NCBI GenBank assembly: GCA_003248315.1
Contig: QKWM01000002.1
Location: 62,001 to 126,000, forward strand
Length of the DNA stretch: 64,000 nt
Reading direction: 5' to 3'
Source of the DNA: Streptomyces sp. SW4
Lineage (GTDB): Bacteria; Actinomycetota; Actinomycetes; Streptomycetales; Streptomycetaceae
Below, in pieces: positions 19,514 through 29,963 of this stretch (positions are counted from its first letter, which is position 1; every line of letters starts with the position of its first letter). The translations under genes were made by a program, and so were the position numbers. The notes under the pieces are model-generated. The model ran no database searches. It was not told where the DNA came from and was given only the letters and a program-made list of their open reading frames with translations.

Positions 19514-20745
19514 GTGGGACCGACCGCAGCCGGCCCGGCCCCGGCCCCCGCGGCCCCGGCCCCGGATACCGGACGGTGCTGCGGGCCCCCGGCATGCGGG
19601 CCGTGTTCGCCGCCCACGCCGTCTCCATGGCCGGCAAGCTGGCCGCCGAGGTGGCCCTGTCGATCCTCGTCTACCAGCGCACCGGCTCCCCGCTGCTGTC
19701 GTCGCTGGTGCTGGTCTGCGCCTTCCTGCCGCACGCCGTCGGCGGCACCGCCCTGTCCGCCCTCGCCGACCGCTTCCCGCCCCGCCGGGTCCTGGTCGGC
19801 TGCGACCTGCTCGCCGCCGGATGCGTGGCGGCCATGCTCGTCCCCGGGCTGCCCGTCGCCGCGCTGCTGCTGCTCCTGCTGGTCACCGGGTTCGTCGCCC
19901 CCGTCACCCAGGGCGCGCGCGCCGCGAGCCTGACCCAGCTGCTCGACGAGGACCTCTTCCCGGTGGGCCGGTCCCTGCTGCGGACCATCAGCCAGAGCGC
20001 CGTCGTCGCCGGGTTCGCCCTGGGCAGCGTCCTGGTCGCCGCGATCGGCCCGCACTGGATGCTCGCCGCCGACGCCGCGAGCCTGCTGCTGTCCGCCGCC
20101 CTGATCGGCCTGTGCACCCCCGCCACGCCGGCCCTCGCACCGGACGGCCGCCGCTCCCCCGCCGGTGTCCTCGCGGACTCCGCCGACGGCCTGCGGCGCC
20201 TGTTCGCCGACCGCAGGGTGCGCCGGCTGGTGCTGCTGACCTGGGCCGTGCCCGGCTTCTCCGCGGTCGGCGACGGACTGGCCGTCGCCTACACCACGCA
20301 CGCCGGCGCGCCCGCCACCGCCGCGGGCGCCCTGTTCACCGGATACGCCGCCGGCACGGTGCTCGGCGAGACGGCGGTGGCGCGGCTCGCGCCCGGGCGC
20401 CGGCGGCGGCTCGTCGTGCCGCTGCTGGTCTGCTCCCAGGCGCCGCTGATCGCGTTCTTCCTGGGACCGCCCGTGCCCGTCGCGGTGGCGCTGCTGGCCC
20501 TGTCGGGTGCCGGTTTCGCCTGCAACCAGGGGATCGACCCGCTGATCCTGTCGGCGACCGAACCGGCCTACCGCGGGCGCCTGTTCACCGTGCAGACCAG
20601 CGGCATGATGACCGTGCAGGGCGCCGGGATCGCGCTGTCCGGCGCGGCCGGCACCGTCCTCGCGCCCGGCGTGGTCATCGGCGCGGCCGGGGTGGCGGGG
20701 ACGGCCGTGGTGCTCACCCTCTTCCTGCGGGCCCGCACGCCGTGA
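19514..20745 (+). CDS. MFS transporter (12-TM, drug-exporter type)
   Basis: About 410 residues with around 12 hydrophobic segments; motif A-like ALADRFPPRRVLVG after helix 2, and HAVSMAGKLAAEVALSILVY at the N-terminus. I take GTG 19514, behind AAGGGGGAA, as the start; this needs one lost base near 19565 in an Ala/Pro-rich N-terminus. An internal GTG at 19576 would give 389 residues. Likely an antibiotic or siderophore exporter of the EntS-like group. Its leader suggests induction when translation is slowed. The end overlaps the convergent TrpF-like gene by about 30 bp. Confidence 0.8.
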
Positions 20746-21414
20746 CCGCCGGCGCGGTCCAGGCCGCGCGCACGGCGCGGGCCCGCTCGCCCTCGAGCCG
20801 GCCGGACGGGCCGCGGGCGGCGGAGTCGACGTCGACGCCGAGGAAGCGGGGGTGGGCGGTGAGGCGGGCGTACGCCGGGGCGTTGGCGGCGTCCAGGCCC
20901 CCGGCCAGGAGGAAGGGCCGGGTGAGGCGGTCGGCGAGGGCCGCGGCGGCCGCCGCGTCGAGGGGCTGTCCGGTGGAGCCGAGGGCGCCGTCGCCGGTGG
21001 CGGTGTCCAGCAGGAACACATCGGTGCCGGTGCGTTCGTAGGCGCGCAGCAGGGCGGCCTCCGGGCAGCTGTCCCCGCGCAGGTGCAGCACCTTGACGAC
21101 GGTCAGGTCCGGCGGGCCGTGCCGCTTGAGGGCGCGGACCAGGGCGGGGGCTGGTAGCCGTGCAGCTGGATCCAGCGGATCCCCGCGGCCCCGAGGGCGG
21201 CGGTCAGTTCGTCGCGGTCGGCGGAGAGGGTGACCAGGACCGGGTCCGGGCCGGCCGCGCGGGCCGTGGCGGCCAGGCCGGCCAGCCGGTCGAGCGGCAG
21301 CTCCGCGCGGCCGCCGGGGACCGCGTGCCACAGGCCGACCAGGTCGGCGCCGGCGGCGGCCAGCTCCCGGACCTCGCGCCGGGTGACGGCCCCGCAGAAC
21401 TTCACCAGCGTCAC
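20714..21414 (-). CDS. TrpF-like phosphoribosylanthranilate isomerase homologue
   Basis: TIM-barrel protein related to TrpF, which performs an Amadori rearrangement of N-(5-phosphoribosyl)anthranilate. Kept features: catalytic Cys in VKFCG near the N-terminus, catalytic Asp in FLLDTATGDG, and the phosphate-binding end LAGGLDAANAP and GVDVDSAARGPSG. About 230 residues after one lost base near 21150. GTG 21414 overlaps the stop of the transglutaminase-like gene. Most streptomycetes use the dual enzyme PriA and lack TrpF, so a dedicated copy beside a TrpA-like gene points to secondary metabolism on a non-anthranilate phosphoribosylamine. The last residues overlap the convergent exporter. Confidence 0.75.
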
Positions 21415-22094
21415 GCGGCGCTCCCGCCGTGCGCCTCGTCGGCCAGGGAGCCGGCGGCGAATCCGGTGCCGTCGCCCCGGAAGAGGCCGGGGTGGGCGGC
21501 GCGCAGGTCGGCGAGGACCGCGTCGTAGGGCAGGTCGTCGAACTCGCCGTGGTGGCGCAGGAACTCCATCTGGCGGCGGCCCTCGGCGTCGTAGGGGTGG
21601 TGGACGCTGTCGGCGGTGCCGTCGAAGTCGAGGGGCGCCATGCGGTACAGCCGGCACAGGGTCCGGTTGAACACCGGGGTGGCCTTCACCCAGCGGCCGT
21701 CGAGGAACACCGACGTCAGGCAGTGCTGGTGGAAGACGTCGCCGCCGAGCAGCCGGATCAGGCGCGGGGAGGCCAGGTGGTTGCGGACGTCGGTGAGGAC
21801 GAGGCGGGCGGGGACGCCGACGGAGCGCAGCGCGGCCGCGTAGACGACGGACTTGTGCAGGCACATCCCGGAGCCGGCGCGCAGGACGCTGCTGGCCCGC
21901 AGGCCCTCGCGGCTGAGGTCGGCGCCGTAGACCTCGTAGCGGATGCCGTCGCGCACGGCGTAGTAGAGGGCCACGGCCCGCTCGGTGGGGGTCGCGGCGG
22001 GTGAGGTGCCGGCGAGGGCCGTGCGGACGAACCCGGCCACCTCCGGTGAGGTGTGGTCGAGGAAGGCGGTGGCGCGCAGGGCGGCGTCGGTCAT
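21411..22094 (-). CDS. Transglutaminase-like superfamily protein
   Basis: 227 residues. Papain-like fold with the nucleophile in GSGMCLHKSVVYAAALRSVGV and the His in DVFHQHCLTSVFLDGRW. The third residue of the triad, usually Asp in a vDPT motif, reads WVKATPVFN, which as I recall is normal for one subfamily. Such proteins hydrolyse or form amide bonds, for instance releasing or transferring an acyl group from a carrier. ATG 22094, weak AGGA site. Lies between TrpF-like and dehydrogenase genes with 28 bp or less on either side, so it belongs to the same pathway; its exact reaction is unknown. Confidence 0.7.
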   Translation of the reverse strand: MTDAALRATAFLDHTSPEVAGFVRTALAGTSPAATPTERAVALYYAVRDGIRYEVYGADLSREGLRASSVLRAGSGMCLHKSVVYAAALRSVGVPARLVLTDVRNHLASPRLIRLLGGDVFHQHCLTSVFLDGRWVKATPVFNRTLCRLYRMAPLDFDGTADSVHHPYDAEGRRQMEFLRHHGEFDDLPYDAVLADLRAAHPGLFRGDGTGFAAGSLADEAHGGSAA

Positions 22095-22122
22095 GGCGTG
22101 TCCTAGGGTCTTCGGGTCCGGG

Positions 22123-23259
22123 TCACAGGCCGAGCATGGTGGCGATGCGGTTGCGCTGGATCTCGGAGCTGCCCGAGTAGATGGTCCCGGCCACCGAGTT
22201 GCGCAGTTCCTTCTCGATGCCGTACTCGGCCATGTAGCCGTTGCCGCCGAAGATCTGCACGGCGGCGAGGGCGGAGGCGACGTTGGCCTCGCTGGTGACC
22301 AGCTTGGTGATGGCGACGTCCTCGGTGACGTTCTCACCGGCCACGAGTTTCTCGGCGGTGCCGTACAGCCAGCGGCGGGCGGTCTCCACGCCGATCCGCA
22401 TGTCGACGATGCGGTGGGAGACGGCCTGGAAGGAGCCGATGGCCTGGCCGAACTGGGTGCGGGTGCGGGCGTGTTCGACGCAGCGGGCCAGGCGGTGGCC
22501 CATCTCCCCGGCGGTGACGGCGAAGGAGCACAGGATCTCCCACTTCATCACGTGGTCCAGGACCAGGAAGCCGCCGCCGACGCGGCCGAGGACCCGGTCG
22601 GCGGGGATCCGGCAGCCGTCGAGGAACAGCTCGCCGAGCGGCGAGGTGCGCAGGCCCATCTTCGGCACCGGGCGCCCGACGTCGAGGCCGGGGGTGTCCC
22701 GGTCGACGAGGAACGCGGTGATGCCGAGCGGGCCGCCGCGCGGATCGGTCCTGGCGTACACCACGAACACGTCGGCGACCGGCCCGTTGCTGACGAAGGC
22801 CTTGCCGCCGGTGAGGACGAAGGCGTCGCCGTCGCGTTCGGCGCGGGTGCGCATGGCCAGGGCGTCGGAGCCGCTGTCGGGTTCGCTGATGGCGTGGGCG
22901 CCGATCAGCTCCCCGGAGCAGATGCCGGGCAGGTAGCGCTCCTTGAGCGCGGCGGAGCCGAAGCGCTGCAGGGGCACGCCGGTGCTGACCATGCTGGTGC
23001 ACACGGAGAAGCTCAGTCCCGCGTCGCGGCAGCCCTCCCCCAGCCCCTCCAGCACGTACATCGTGGTGGGCAGGGAGCGGCCGAGGCCGCCGTGGCGTTC
23101 CTCGAAGGGCAGGCCGAGGATGCCGGTGCGCCGGACCAGGTCCCAGGTGTCCCGGGAGAAGACGGCCTCGGCGTCCCGCTCGACATGGCCGTCGCTCAGC
23201 TTGTCGAGCCACGGGCGCAGGCCCTGGCGCAGTGCCTCGTCGTCGTCGCTGAAACGCAT
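22123..23259 (-). CDS. Acyl-CoA dehydrogenase-type flavoprotein (possibly acting on a carrier-bound acyl group)
   Basis: 378 residues, standard family length and intact frame. FAD-contact segments AISEPDSGSDALAM and GGKAFVSNGPVADVFVVY, then RTQFGQAIGSFQAVSHRI and QIFGGNGYMAEYGIEKELRN. The C-terminal YEGTSEIQR motif reads YSGSSEIQRN, so the medium-chain-type catalytic Glu is Ser; a Glu in helix VMKWEILCSFA sits where isovaleryl-CoA dehydrogenase and, as I recall, the prolyl-carrier oxidases PltE/RedW place theirs. With the adenylating enzyme at 24261 this suggests desaturation of a thioester-bound ring amino acid or related acid. One base separates it from the TrpA-like stop. Confidence 0.82.
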   Translation of the reverse strand: MRFSDDDEALRQGLRPWLDKLSDGHVERDAEAVFSRDTWDLVRRTGILGLPFEERHGGLGRSLPTTMYVLEGLGEGCRDAGLSFSVCTSMVSTGVPLQRFGSAALKERYLPGICSGELIGAHAISEPDSGSDALAMRTRAERDGDAFVLTGGKAFVSNGPVADVFVVYARTDPRGGPLGITAFLVDRDTPGLDVGRPVPKMGLRTSPLGELFLDGCRIPADRVLGRVGGGFLVLDHVMKWEILCSFAVTAGEMGHRLARCVEHARTRTQFGQAIGSFQAVSHRIVDMRIGVETARRWLYGTAEKLVAGENVTEDVAITKLVTSEANVASALAAVQIFGGNGYMAEYGIEKELRNSVAGTIYSGSSEIQRNRIATMLGL

Positions 23260-23260
23260 G

Positions 23261-24171
23261 TCACGCCGTCCCGGTCCCGGCGGGCGCCGGCTCGGGGAGG
23301 GGGGCGGTCACGGCGGGTGCTCCTTCCGTCGGGGTACGGGGGCCGGGGCGCAGGTCGCCCAGGAACGCGGCGAGCCGGGCCAGGGGGTCGTCGCCCGCTT
23401 CGAGGGCCCGCTCGATCCGGGCGACGGCGGCGCTGCCGATCACGGCGGCGTCGGCGCCGAGCCGGCCGAGCCGGCCGACGTCGGCGGCCGTGCGCACGCC
23501 GAAGCCGACGGCGACGGGCACGCGGGCGGCGGGGCGCAGCGCGGCGAGCGTCCGGGACAGGGCGGTCTCGTCGGGCGGGGCGGCGGTGCCGCTGCGGCCG
23601 TAGTGGGCGACGAGGTAGACGTAGGCGGAGGCGTCGGCGGCGGCGCGGGCGACGGCCTCGGGCCGGGAGACGGCGTAGCAGGTGGCCACGACGGGCAGCG
23701 CGGCCCGTGCCGCCGCGTCGAGGTAGGGCTCGCGCAGCCGGGGCGGCAGCCCGTGCAGCAGCAGGCCGTCGCATCCGGCGTCGGCGGCGCGGGCGGTGAA
23801 GTCGGTGAGGCCGGGGCCCTTGACGGTGTGGGAGTAGTCGGCGAGCAGGGCGATGCGCAGCCGGCGCAGCGACGGCCGCACGGCGGCGACCGCGTCGAGG
23901 ACGGCGGTGGCGGTGGTGCCGGCGTCGAGGGCGCGGCGGGCCGAGCGGCGCACGACGGGCCCGTCGGTGACGGAGTCGGGGAAGGGCACGGCGAGTTCGA
24001 GGCATTCCACGCCGGCGTCGTCGAGCAGGGCGGCGAGGTCGGGCAGACGGTCCAGGGGCGGGTCGCCGGCGTTGAGGAACACGGCGAGGCCGGGCCGCCC
24101 GTCGCGGCGCCGGGGGAAGAACCCCGGCGGGGAGGCGGGGCGCGGTGCCCTGGGGGTGCGGCGTGGGGCAT
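23261..24171 (-). CDS. TrpA-like tryptophan synthase alpha-subunit homologue, no TrpB
   Basis: TIM-barrel lyase family in which TrpA splits indole-3-glycerol phosphate by retro-aldol. Conserved: FLNAGDP, both catalytic acids (Glu in CLELAVPF, Asp in VTDGP) and phosphate loop VGFGVRTAADV...VIGSAAV; the SxGVTG loop is changed to AHYGRSGTA. About 303 residues from ATG 24171, which has AGGAGGAG upstream; one lost base near 24130 joins this start to the body through a TrpA-like FFPRRRDGRPGLAVFL. No TrpB, TrpC or TrpD is nearby, so it probably acts alone on a related glycerol-phosphate-substituted heterocycle, as plant BX1 does. Confidence 0.75.
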
Positions 24172-24260
24172 GTCGGCTCCTCCTGGCGGGCGGTGTGCGG
24201 CTGGGGGCGGCGGACGCGTCCTCGGGGCCGGGCCCCCGGCCGGACTGTCGTCCCGGCCCG

Positions 24261-25718
24261 TCACGCGGGCAGCAGCGCGTGGGCGACCCGCTCGCGGTCG
24301 ACCTTGCCGGTGCTGGTCCTGGGCAGGGGCTCCTCGGTGACGCGCACCGTGGAGGGGATCGCGGCGCGGGGCAGTCCGCGCGCCAGGTGGCCGCGCAGCG
24401 CCAGGCCGTCGAGGCCGGTGCCGGGGTCGCGGCGCACCACGGCGTGCAGCAGCCTGCCGGCCACCGGGTCGGGCAGGGCCAGGACGGCCGCCTCGCGCAC
24501 CTGGGGGTGGGCGAGCAGGACCGCCTCGACCTCCTGCGGGTTGACGCGGACGCCGCGCACCTTGACCTGGAAGTCGGTGCGTCCCTGGAGGGTGACGGTG
24601 CCGTCGGCGGCCCGGTGCACGAGGTCGCCGCTGCGGAAGTAGCGGCGGCCGGGCAGGCCCTGCGGGTGGGGGGCGAAGGCCCGGCCTGCGGACGGGCCGA
24701 GGTAGCCCTCGCTCTGGAACGGGGTGGAGACGTACAGTTCGCCGCGGCCCTCGCCCTCGACGACCGTGCCGTCCTCGGCGACGACCAGGGCGTGCACGCC
24801 GGGCAGCGGCCGGCCGATCGGCAGCGGGCCGGGGCCGGTGTCCCGGGCGGGGTCGATCTCGTGGACGAAGCTGTCGTTGGTCTCGGTGCAGCCGTAGACG
24901 TTGTGCAGCCGGGCCGCGGGCAGCAGCGGGGGCAGTTCGGCGAGCAGGGGCGCGGGCAGCGCGTCGCCGGTGGTCAGGGCGTGCCGCACGGCGGGCAGCG
25001 TGCGTCCGGCGGCGGCGTCGGCGAGCAGCCGGTAGAACATGGGCACCGCCTGCACGACCTCGACCCGGTGGCGCTCGAGCAGGCCGAACAGGTGGGCGCC
25101 GCGGGTGGCGCGGCCGGGGTCGGCGAGCACGACCCGACCGCCGCGCGACAGCGTGGTCCACACGTCCAGCAGGCACAGGTCGAAGTTGAGCGGGGCGTGG
25201 TTGAGGACGGGGGTGTCCTCGGTGATGCCGAAGGCGTCGCCTGCCCAGGCGGTGAAGCGGTCGACGGCGGCCGCGGGCAGCGGGACCGCCTTGGGCACGC
25301 CGGTGGAGCCGGAGGTCGTCAGGACGAACGCGGTGGTGTCCGGCCGGGCCGGGGCGGGCGGGTACGGCTCGGCGGTGGCGGCGCCGTCGTCGTCGGACGC
25401 GGTGAGCAGCCGGCGGACGCCGGCCGCCGCGGTGAGCCGGCCGCGGACGTCCTCGCCGAGGGTGGGCGAGGGCAGCAGCACCGGGCGGCGCTCCAGCAGG
25501 CAGGCGAGCACCAGGGCGAGGGTGGCGGGGGACTTGACCGCGAGGACGCCGACCGGTTCGCCGGGGTCGGGGCCGAGGCCCGCGACGCGGCCGCGCTGGG
25601 CGGTGGCGCGGGCGAGGAGGGTGCCGTAGGTGATCTCCTCGCAGTCTCCGGTCAGTGCCACGGCGTCCGGCCGGTGCCGGGCCTGCGCCAGGAAGCCGTC
25701 CACCAGCGTGGTGTTCAT
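24261..25718 (-). CDS. Stand-alone adenylating enzyme (aminoacyl/acyl-AMP ligase)
   Basis: 485 residues, intact. ATP loop TTSGSTGVPKAVPLP, A5 YGCTETND, A7 YFRSGDLV, A8 GRTDFQVKVRGVRVNP and the A10 Lys in RTSTGKVD are present. My reading of the specificity residues is DLLQLTVDS-K; the first three match the DLL start I recall for stand-alone prolyl-AMP ligases such as PltF and RedM, the rest differ. It should load a carrier protein, but none is encoded nearby. ATG 25718 with GGGGAG upstream. First gene of the minus-strand set down to 20714; its adjacent dehydrogenase is the expected next enzyme. Confidence 0.82.
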   Translation of the reverse strand: MNTTLVDGFLAQARHRPDAVALTGDCEEITYGTLLARATAQRGRVAGLGPDPGEPVGVLAVKSPATLALVLACLLERRPVLLPSPTLGEDVRGRLTAAAGVRRLLTASDDDGAATAEPYPPAPARPDTTAFVLTTSGSTGVPKAVPLPAAAVDRFTAWAGDAFGITEDTPVLNHAPLNFDLCLLDVWTTLSRGGRVVLADPGRATRGAHLFGLLERHRVEVVQAVPMFYRLLADAAAGRTLPAVRHALTTGDALPAPLLAELPPLLPAARLHNVYGCTETNDSFVHEIDPARDTGPGPLPIGRPLPGVHALVVAEDGTVVEGEGRGELYVSTPFQSEGYLGPSAGRAFAPHPQGLPGRRYFRSGDLVHRAADGTVTLQGRTDFQVKVRGVRVNPQEVEAVLLAHPQVREAAVLALPDPVAGRLLHAVVRRDPGTGLDGLALRGHLARGLPRAAIPSTVRVTEEPLPRTSTGKVDRERVAHALLPA

Positions 25719-25863
25719 GCGCTGCTCCCCTGCCGTCGTCATCGCCGGGTCATCGCCTCGTCTTCGCTCGGTTCGAAACGCGTCGTCCGCCTCGATCGTC
25801 GGGCCGGGCCCTGGAGCGGCGTTCGAGCCGCGGTGCAGGCGGGAGGACGGGGGCGGGACGCGG

Positions 25864-25902
25864 CGGTGCCGTGGACACAGGGGGGACGTGTCCACGGCAC
25901 CG
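25864..25902 (-). terminator. Strong terminator hairpin after the secreted hydrolase gene
   Basis: Perfect 15-bp arms (25864-25878 and 25888-25902) with a nine-base loop lie about 20 bp beyond the hydrolase stop on the minus strand. The remaining 25719-25863 holds no gene and should carry the promoter of the adenylating-enzyme operon. Confidence 0.75.
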
Positions 25903-25922
25903 GGCACGGGGGCCGGGGCGGG

Positions 25923-26969
25923 TCAGCCGCCGGCGGTCACCTGGCGGTCGACCCAGTTCTGCGCGAAGCCGTACCACTGGTCGGTGGTGCGGTGCAGGTT
26001 GAGCACGTGGCCGGTGTCGGGCACGACCTTGGTCTCCAGGCGGGCCTCGGGCCGTACAGCGAGCCGATGCTGGCCTTCAGGGCCGCGGAGTCGGTGCAGT
26101 CGCTGGCGCCCTCGCCGCAGAGGTACTTGTCGTTCTCGCCGAGGACGACGAGGACGGGGACGCGGATCTGCTGGTTGTACGACACGTCACCGTGCTGGGG
26201 TCCTCGGGTACACGCCCGGCTCGGTGGTCATCTCGTCGTACTCGATGACGCGCGGGTCGGCGGTGGTCCGGTCGTAGAACCAGGGGCCCTTGGCGCCGGT
26301 CTTCAGGGCGAGGTAGCCCGGGTCCAGGCCGCGGTGGGCGAGCAGCGGGTGCTGGTCGGCGGTCGTCCACAGCGGGCCCATGGCCTCGAACGTCGCCGGG
26401 TTGGGCAGGCCGCCCTCGCCGGTGAGGATCAGCCCGTCCACGTCCTCGGGGTACTGGACGGCGACCATGCGGGCGCTGGTGGCGCCGAAGGAGTTGCCGA
26501 CGAGGACCACCTTGGAGTACCCGCGGTCGCGCAGCAGCCGCACGATCTGGTGGGTGACCAGCTCGCTGGTGCTGGAGGTGTAGGTGGAGCTGTGCGGGGC
26601 GGAGCTGCGTCCGGTGCCCAGCCGGTCGATGGCCAGCACGGCGTGGCCGGAGCGGACGGCGGCCTCCACGTAGGAGGGCTTGCGGGAGTCGCCGCGCATC
26701 GTCCAGTAGGTGTGGTCGTAGGTGCCGCCGTGCAGCAGCAGTTGCACGGTCTTGCCGCGGGCCGCCTCCGGCTCGCACAGGACACCGGAGATCCGCTGGT
26801 CGGCGGGGGCGCCCTCGGCCGCCGACACCCGGGTGGCGAACGACGTGCACAGGTCCGGCACACCGAGGTGGGAGTGGGCCGCGGCCGGGCCGGCGGCGCC
26901 GACGGTGGTGAGGGCGAGGGCCGCCGCGCCGACTGCGGCGGCGAGCCTGCTGCGGAGTTTCAGTTTCAT
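25923..26969 (-). CDS. Secreted alpha/beta hydrolase
   Basis: Sec signal peptide: KLKLRSRLAAAVGAAALAL followed by TTVGAAGPAAAHS, with likely cleavage after AAA. The hydrolase core has oxyanion region LLLHGGTYDHTYW, nucleophile elbow GNSFGATSARM and a C-terminal acid/His region VLVVLGENDKYLCGE and PDTGHVLNLH. About 350 residues after three lost bases (two near 26195, one near 26050). ATG 26969 with AGAGG. Family members outside the cell cleave esters or lactones; here it may activate an exported inactive product or inactivate a competitor. Sits just downstream of the exporter genes. Confidence 0.78.
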
Positions 26970-27028
26970 GTCAAACCTCTGGTCGGCCGGTCGTTCGGGT
27001 GCCGGCGGTGGGTCAGCGGATCAGCCGG

Positions 27029-27851
27029 TCAGCCGGTCAGGTTGCGGAACCGGCGTACGGACAGCGGGAAGAAGACGGCGAAGATGACGGCCGGCCACAC
27101 CACGGCCATGAGGGTGGCGTGCTGCGCGATCCACGAGTCGCCGCCCCAGCCGGGGTTGCCGAACAGTTCCCGGGTCGCGGCGACGGTCGAGGACAGCGGG
27201 TTCCACTCGGCGATGGTCCCCAGCCAGCCCGGCATCGTCGACGGCGCGACGAAGGCGCTGGTGAGGAAGCCGACGGGGAACTCCAGGGTCTGCACCAGGG
27301 TGATGCCCTCCGGGCCCTTCATCAGCAGGCCGAAGTAGATGCCCATCCAGGTCAGCGCGAACCGCAGCAGCAGGAGCAGGCCGACGGCGAACACGGTCTC
27401 GGCGGCGCTGCCGTGGGCCTCCCAGCCGACGGCGAGACCGACGGCGAACAGCACGGCGAGGGCGAGGACCGAGTTGAGCATGTCGGTGACGCACCGGCCG
27501 ACGAGCACCGCGGAGGGTGCCATCGGCATGGCGCGGAAGCGGGAGGTGACGCCGCGGTTCTTGTCGGCGGAGACGGCGGTGACGGTCTCGCCCATCCCGA
27601 ACACCATGGTCATCACGAACATGCCGGGGATGAGGAACTCGCGGTAGTTCCCGCCGCCGGGCACCTGCATGGCGCCGCCGAAGAAGTAGCCGAACATCAG
27701 CACCATCAGCACGGGGAACAGCAGCCCGCTGATGACCGTGCCGGGTTCGCGGGTCCAGTGCGTCAGGCCGCGCAGGGTGACGGTCCAGCCGTCGGCCAGC
27801 GCCCAGCGCAGGCGCCCGAAGGGGCCGCGGGCAGGTCGGGGATGGCGACGC

Positions 27852-27855
<4 letters not shown>
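27029..27855 (-). CDS. ABC-2 type permease, DrrB-like
   Basis: About 275 residues with six hydrophobic segments typical of the daunorubicin-resistance permease family: VLMVLMFGYFFGGAMQ, FLIPGMFVMTMVFGMGE, then RFRAMPMAPSAVLVGR and a final WPAVIFAVFFPLSVRRFRNL. ATG 27855 overlaps the ATPase stop (ATGA); one lost base near 27820 in a C run separates the start from the body. Works with the preceding ATPase as an ATP-driven exporter of a hydrophobic, often aromatic, antibiotic and so gives self-resistance. Confidence 0.87.
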
Positions 27856-28864
<1,009 letters not shown>

Positions 28865-28911
28865 GTGTCTTCCTTTCGTCGCGGGAAACCGGCCGTCGGG
28901 GGCGGCCCGGG

Positions 28912-29949
28912 TCAGTACGGCCCGATGAACCCGGCGTCCACACCGGCCAGTGCGGGCACGGCGGACCGGTCGCCGCCGACCAGGTCCAGACAGGCGTCGG
29001 CGATCTTCTGCGCGCTGGGGTGGAAGGCCTCCTCCAGCGGCCAGGACACCGGTGCCGGGCAGTCCGGCGGTGTCACGCGGCGCACCGGGGCGCGCAGCGC
29101 CTCGGGGACGCGTTCGGCGATGACGGCGGCGACCTCGGCGGAGAAGCCGTAGCGGGCCCAGCTGGTGTCGGCGATCACGACCCGGCCGGTGCGGGCGGCC
29201 GAGGAGCAGATGACGTCCTCGTCGAGCGGGCGGACGCTGCGCACGTCGACGACCTCGACGCTGACGCCCTGCCCGGCGAGCAGGGCGGCGGCGCGCTCGG
29301 CCTCGTGGACCATCAGGGAGGCGGCGACGACGGTCACGTCGGTGCCGGGGCGGGCGATGCGGCCCTTGCCGAACGGCACCGCGTACGGCTCCTCGGGGAC
29401 CTCGCCCTCGGTGGCGTACAGCGACCGGTTCTCCATCAGCACCACGGGGGTGTCGGCGCGCAGGGCCGCGGTCAGCAGGCCCTTGGCGTCGGCGGGCGAG
29501 GCGGGGGCGGCGACGTACAGGCCGGGGAAGTGGCCGAAGACGGAGTGCAGGCTCTGCGAGTGGGTGGCGCCCTGCCCCCAGCCGCGGCCGACGACGCCGC
29601 GCATGACGACGGGGACGCCGCTCTGGTCGCCGTACATGTAGCGCCACTTGGAGGCGAGGTTGATCAGCGCGTCCATGGCCAGGAACATGAAGTCGGCGCG
29701 GGTGTGCACCACCAGCGGGCGCAGCCCCTGGTCGGCGGCGCCGATGCAGATGCCGGCGACGGCGTTCTCGCTGTTGGGGGTGTCGATGACGCGGGCGGCG
29801 CCGAAGCGCTCGTAGGCCGCGCGGGTGGTGCCGTAGGAGCCCTTGGCGTCGTCGACGTTCTGTCCGGCGACGACGACGCAGGGGTCCGCCTCCATGCACT
29901 GCACGGTGGCCTCGGCGATCGCCTGCCAGTACGTGAGCGTCCGTCCCAT
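28912..29949 (-). CDS. Thiamine-diphosphate E1 beta subunit (2-oxoacid dehydrogenase/transketolase-like)
   Basis: 345 residues, intact. C-terminal half of a heterotetrameric E1: DTPNSENAVAGICIGAADQG, the RADFMFLAMDALIN segment, GVVGRGWGQGATHSQSLHS, and a transketolase C-domain with VVDVRSVRPLDED. ATG 29949 with CAGGAGAA, 14 bp after the alpha gene. No lipoyl E2 or E3 follows, so a free E1 that transfers a two-carbon unit is likely. As I recall, E1-like pairs build the two-carbon branch of the octose in kosinostatin and trioxacarcin; the surrounding genes fit that. An acyl-transfer role remains possible. Confidence 0.85.
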   Translation of the reverse strand: MGRTLTYWQAIAEATVQCMEADPCVVVAGQNVDDAKGSYGTTRAAYERFGAARVIDTPNSENAVAGICIGAADQGLRPLVVHTRADFMFLAMDALINLASKWRYMYGDQSGVPVVMRGVVGRGWGQGATHSQSLHSVFGHFPGLYVAAPASPADAKGLLTAALRADTPVVLMENRSLYATEGEVPEEPYAVPFGKGRIARPGTDVTVVAASLMVHEAERAAALLAGQGVSVEVVDVRSVRPLDEDVICSSAARTGRVVIADTSWARYGFSAEVAAVIAERVPEALRAPVRRVTPPDCPAPVSWPLEEAFHPSAQKIADACLDLVGGDRSAVPALAGVDAGFIGPY

Positions 29950-29963
29950 CGGGTGTTCTCCTG

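Noticed and set aside
20714..20745. Overlap of exporter and TrpF-like gene ends as an antisense control device
   Set aside because: About 30 bp of tail overlap is common, and the TrpF stop position is uncertain because of the frame error in that gene.
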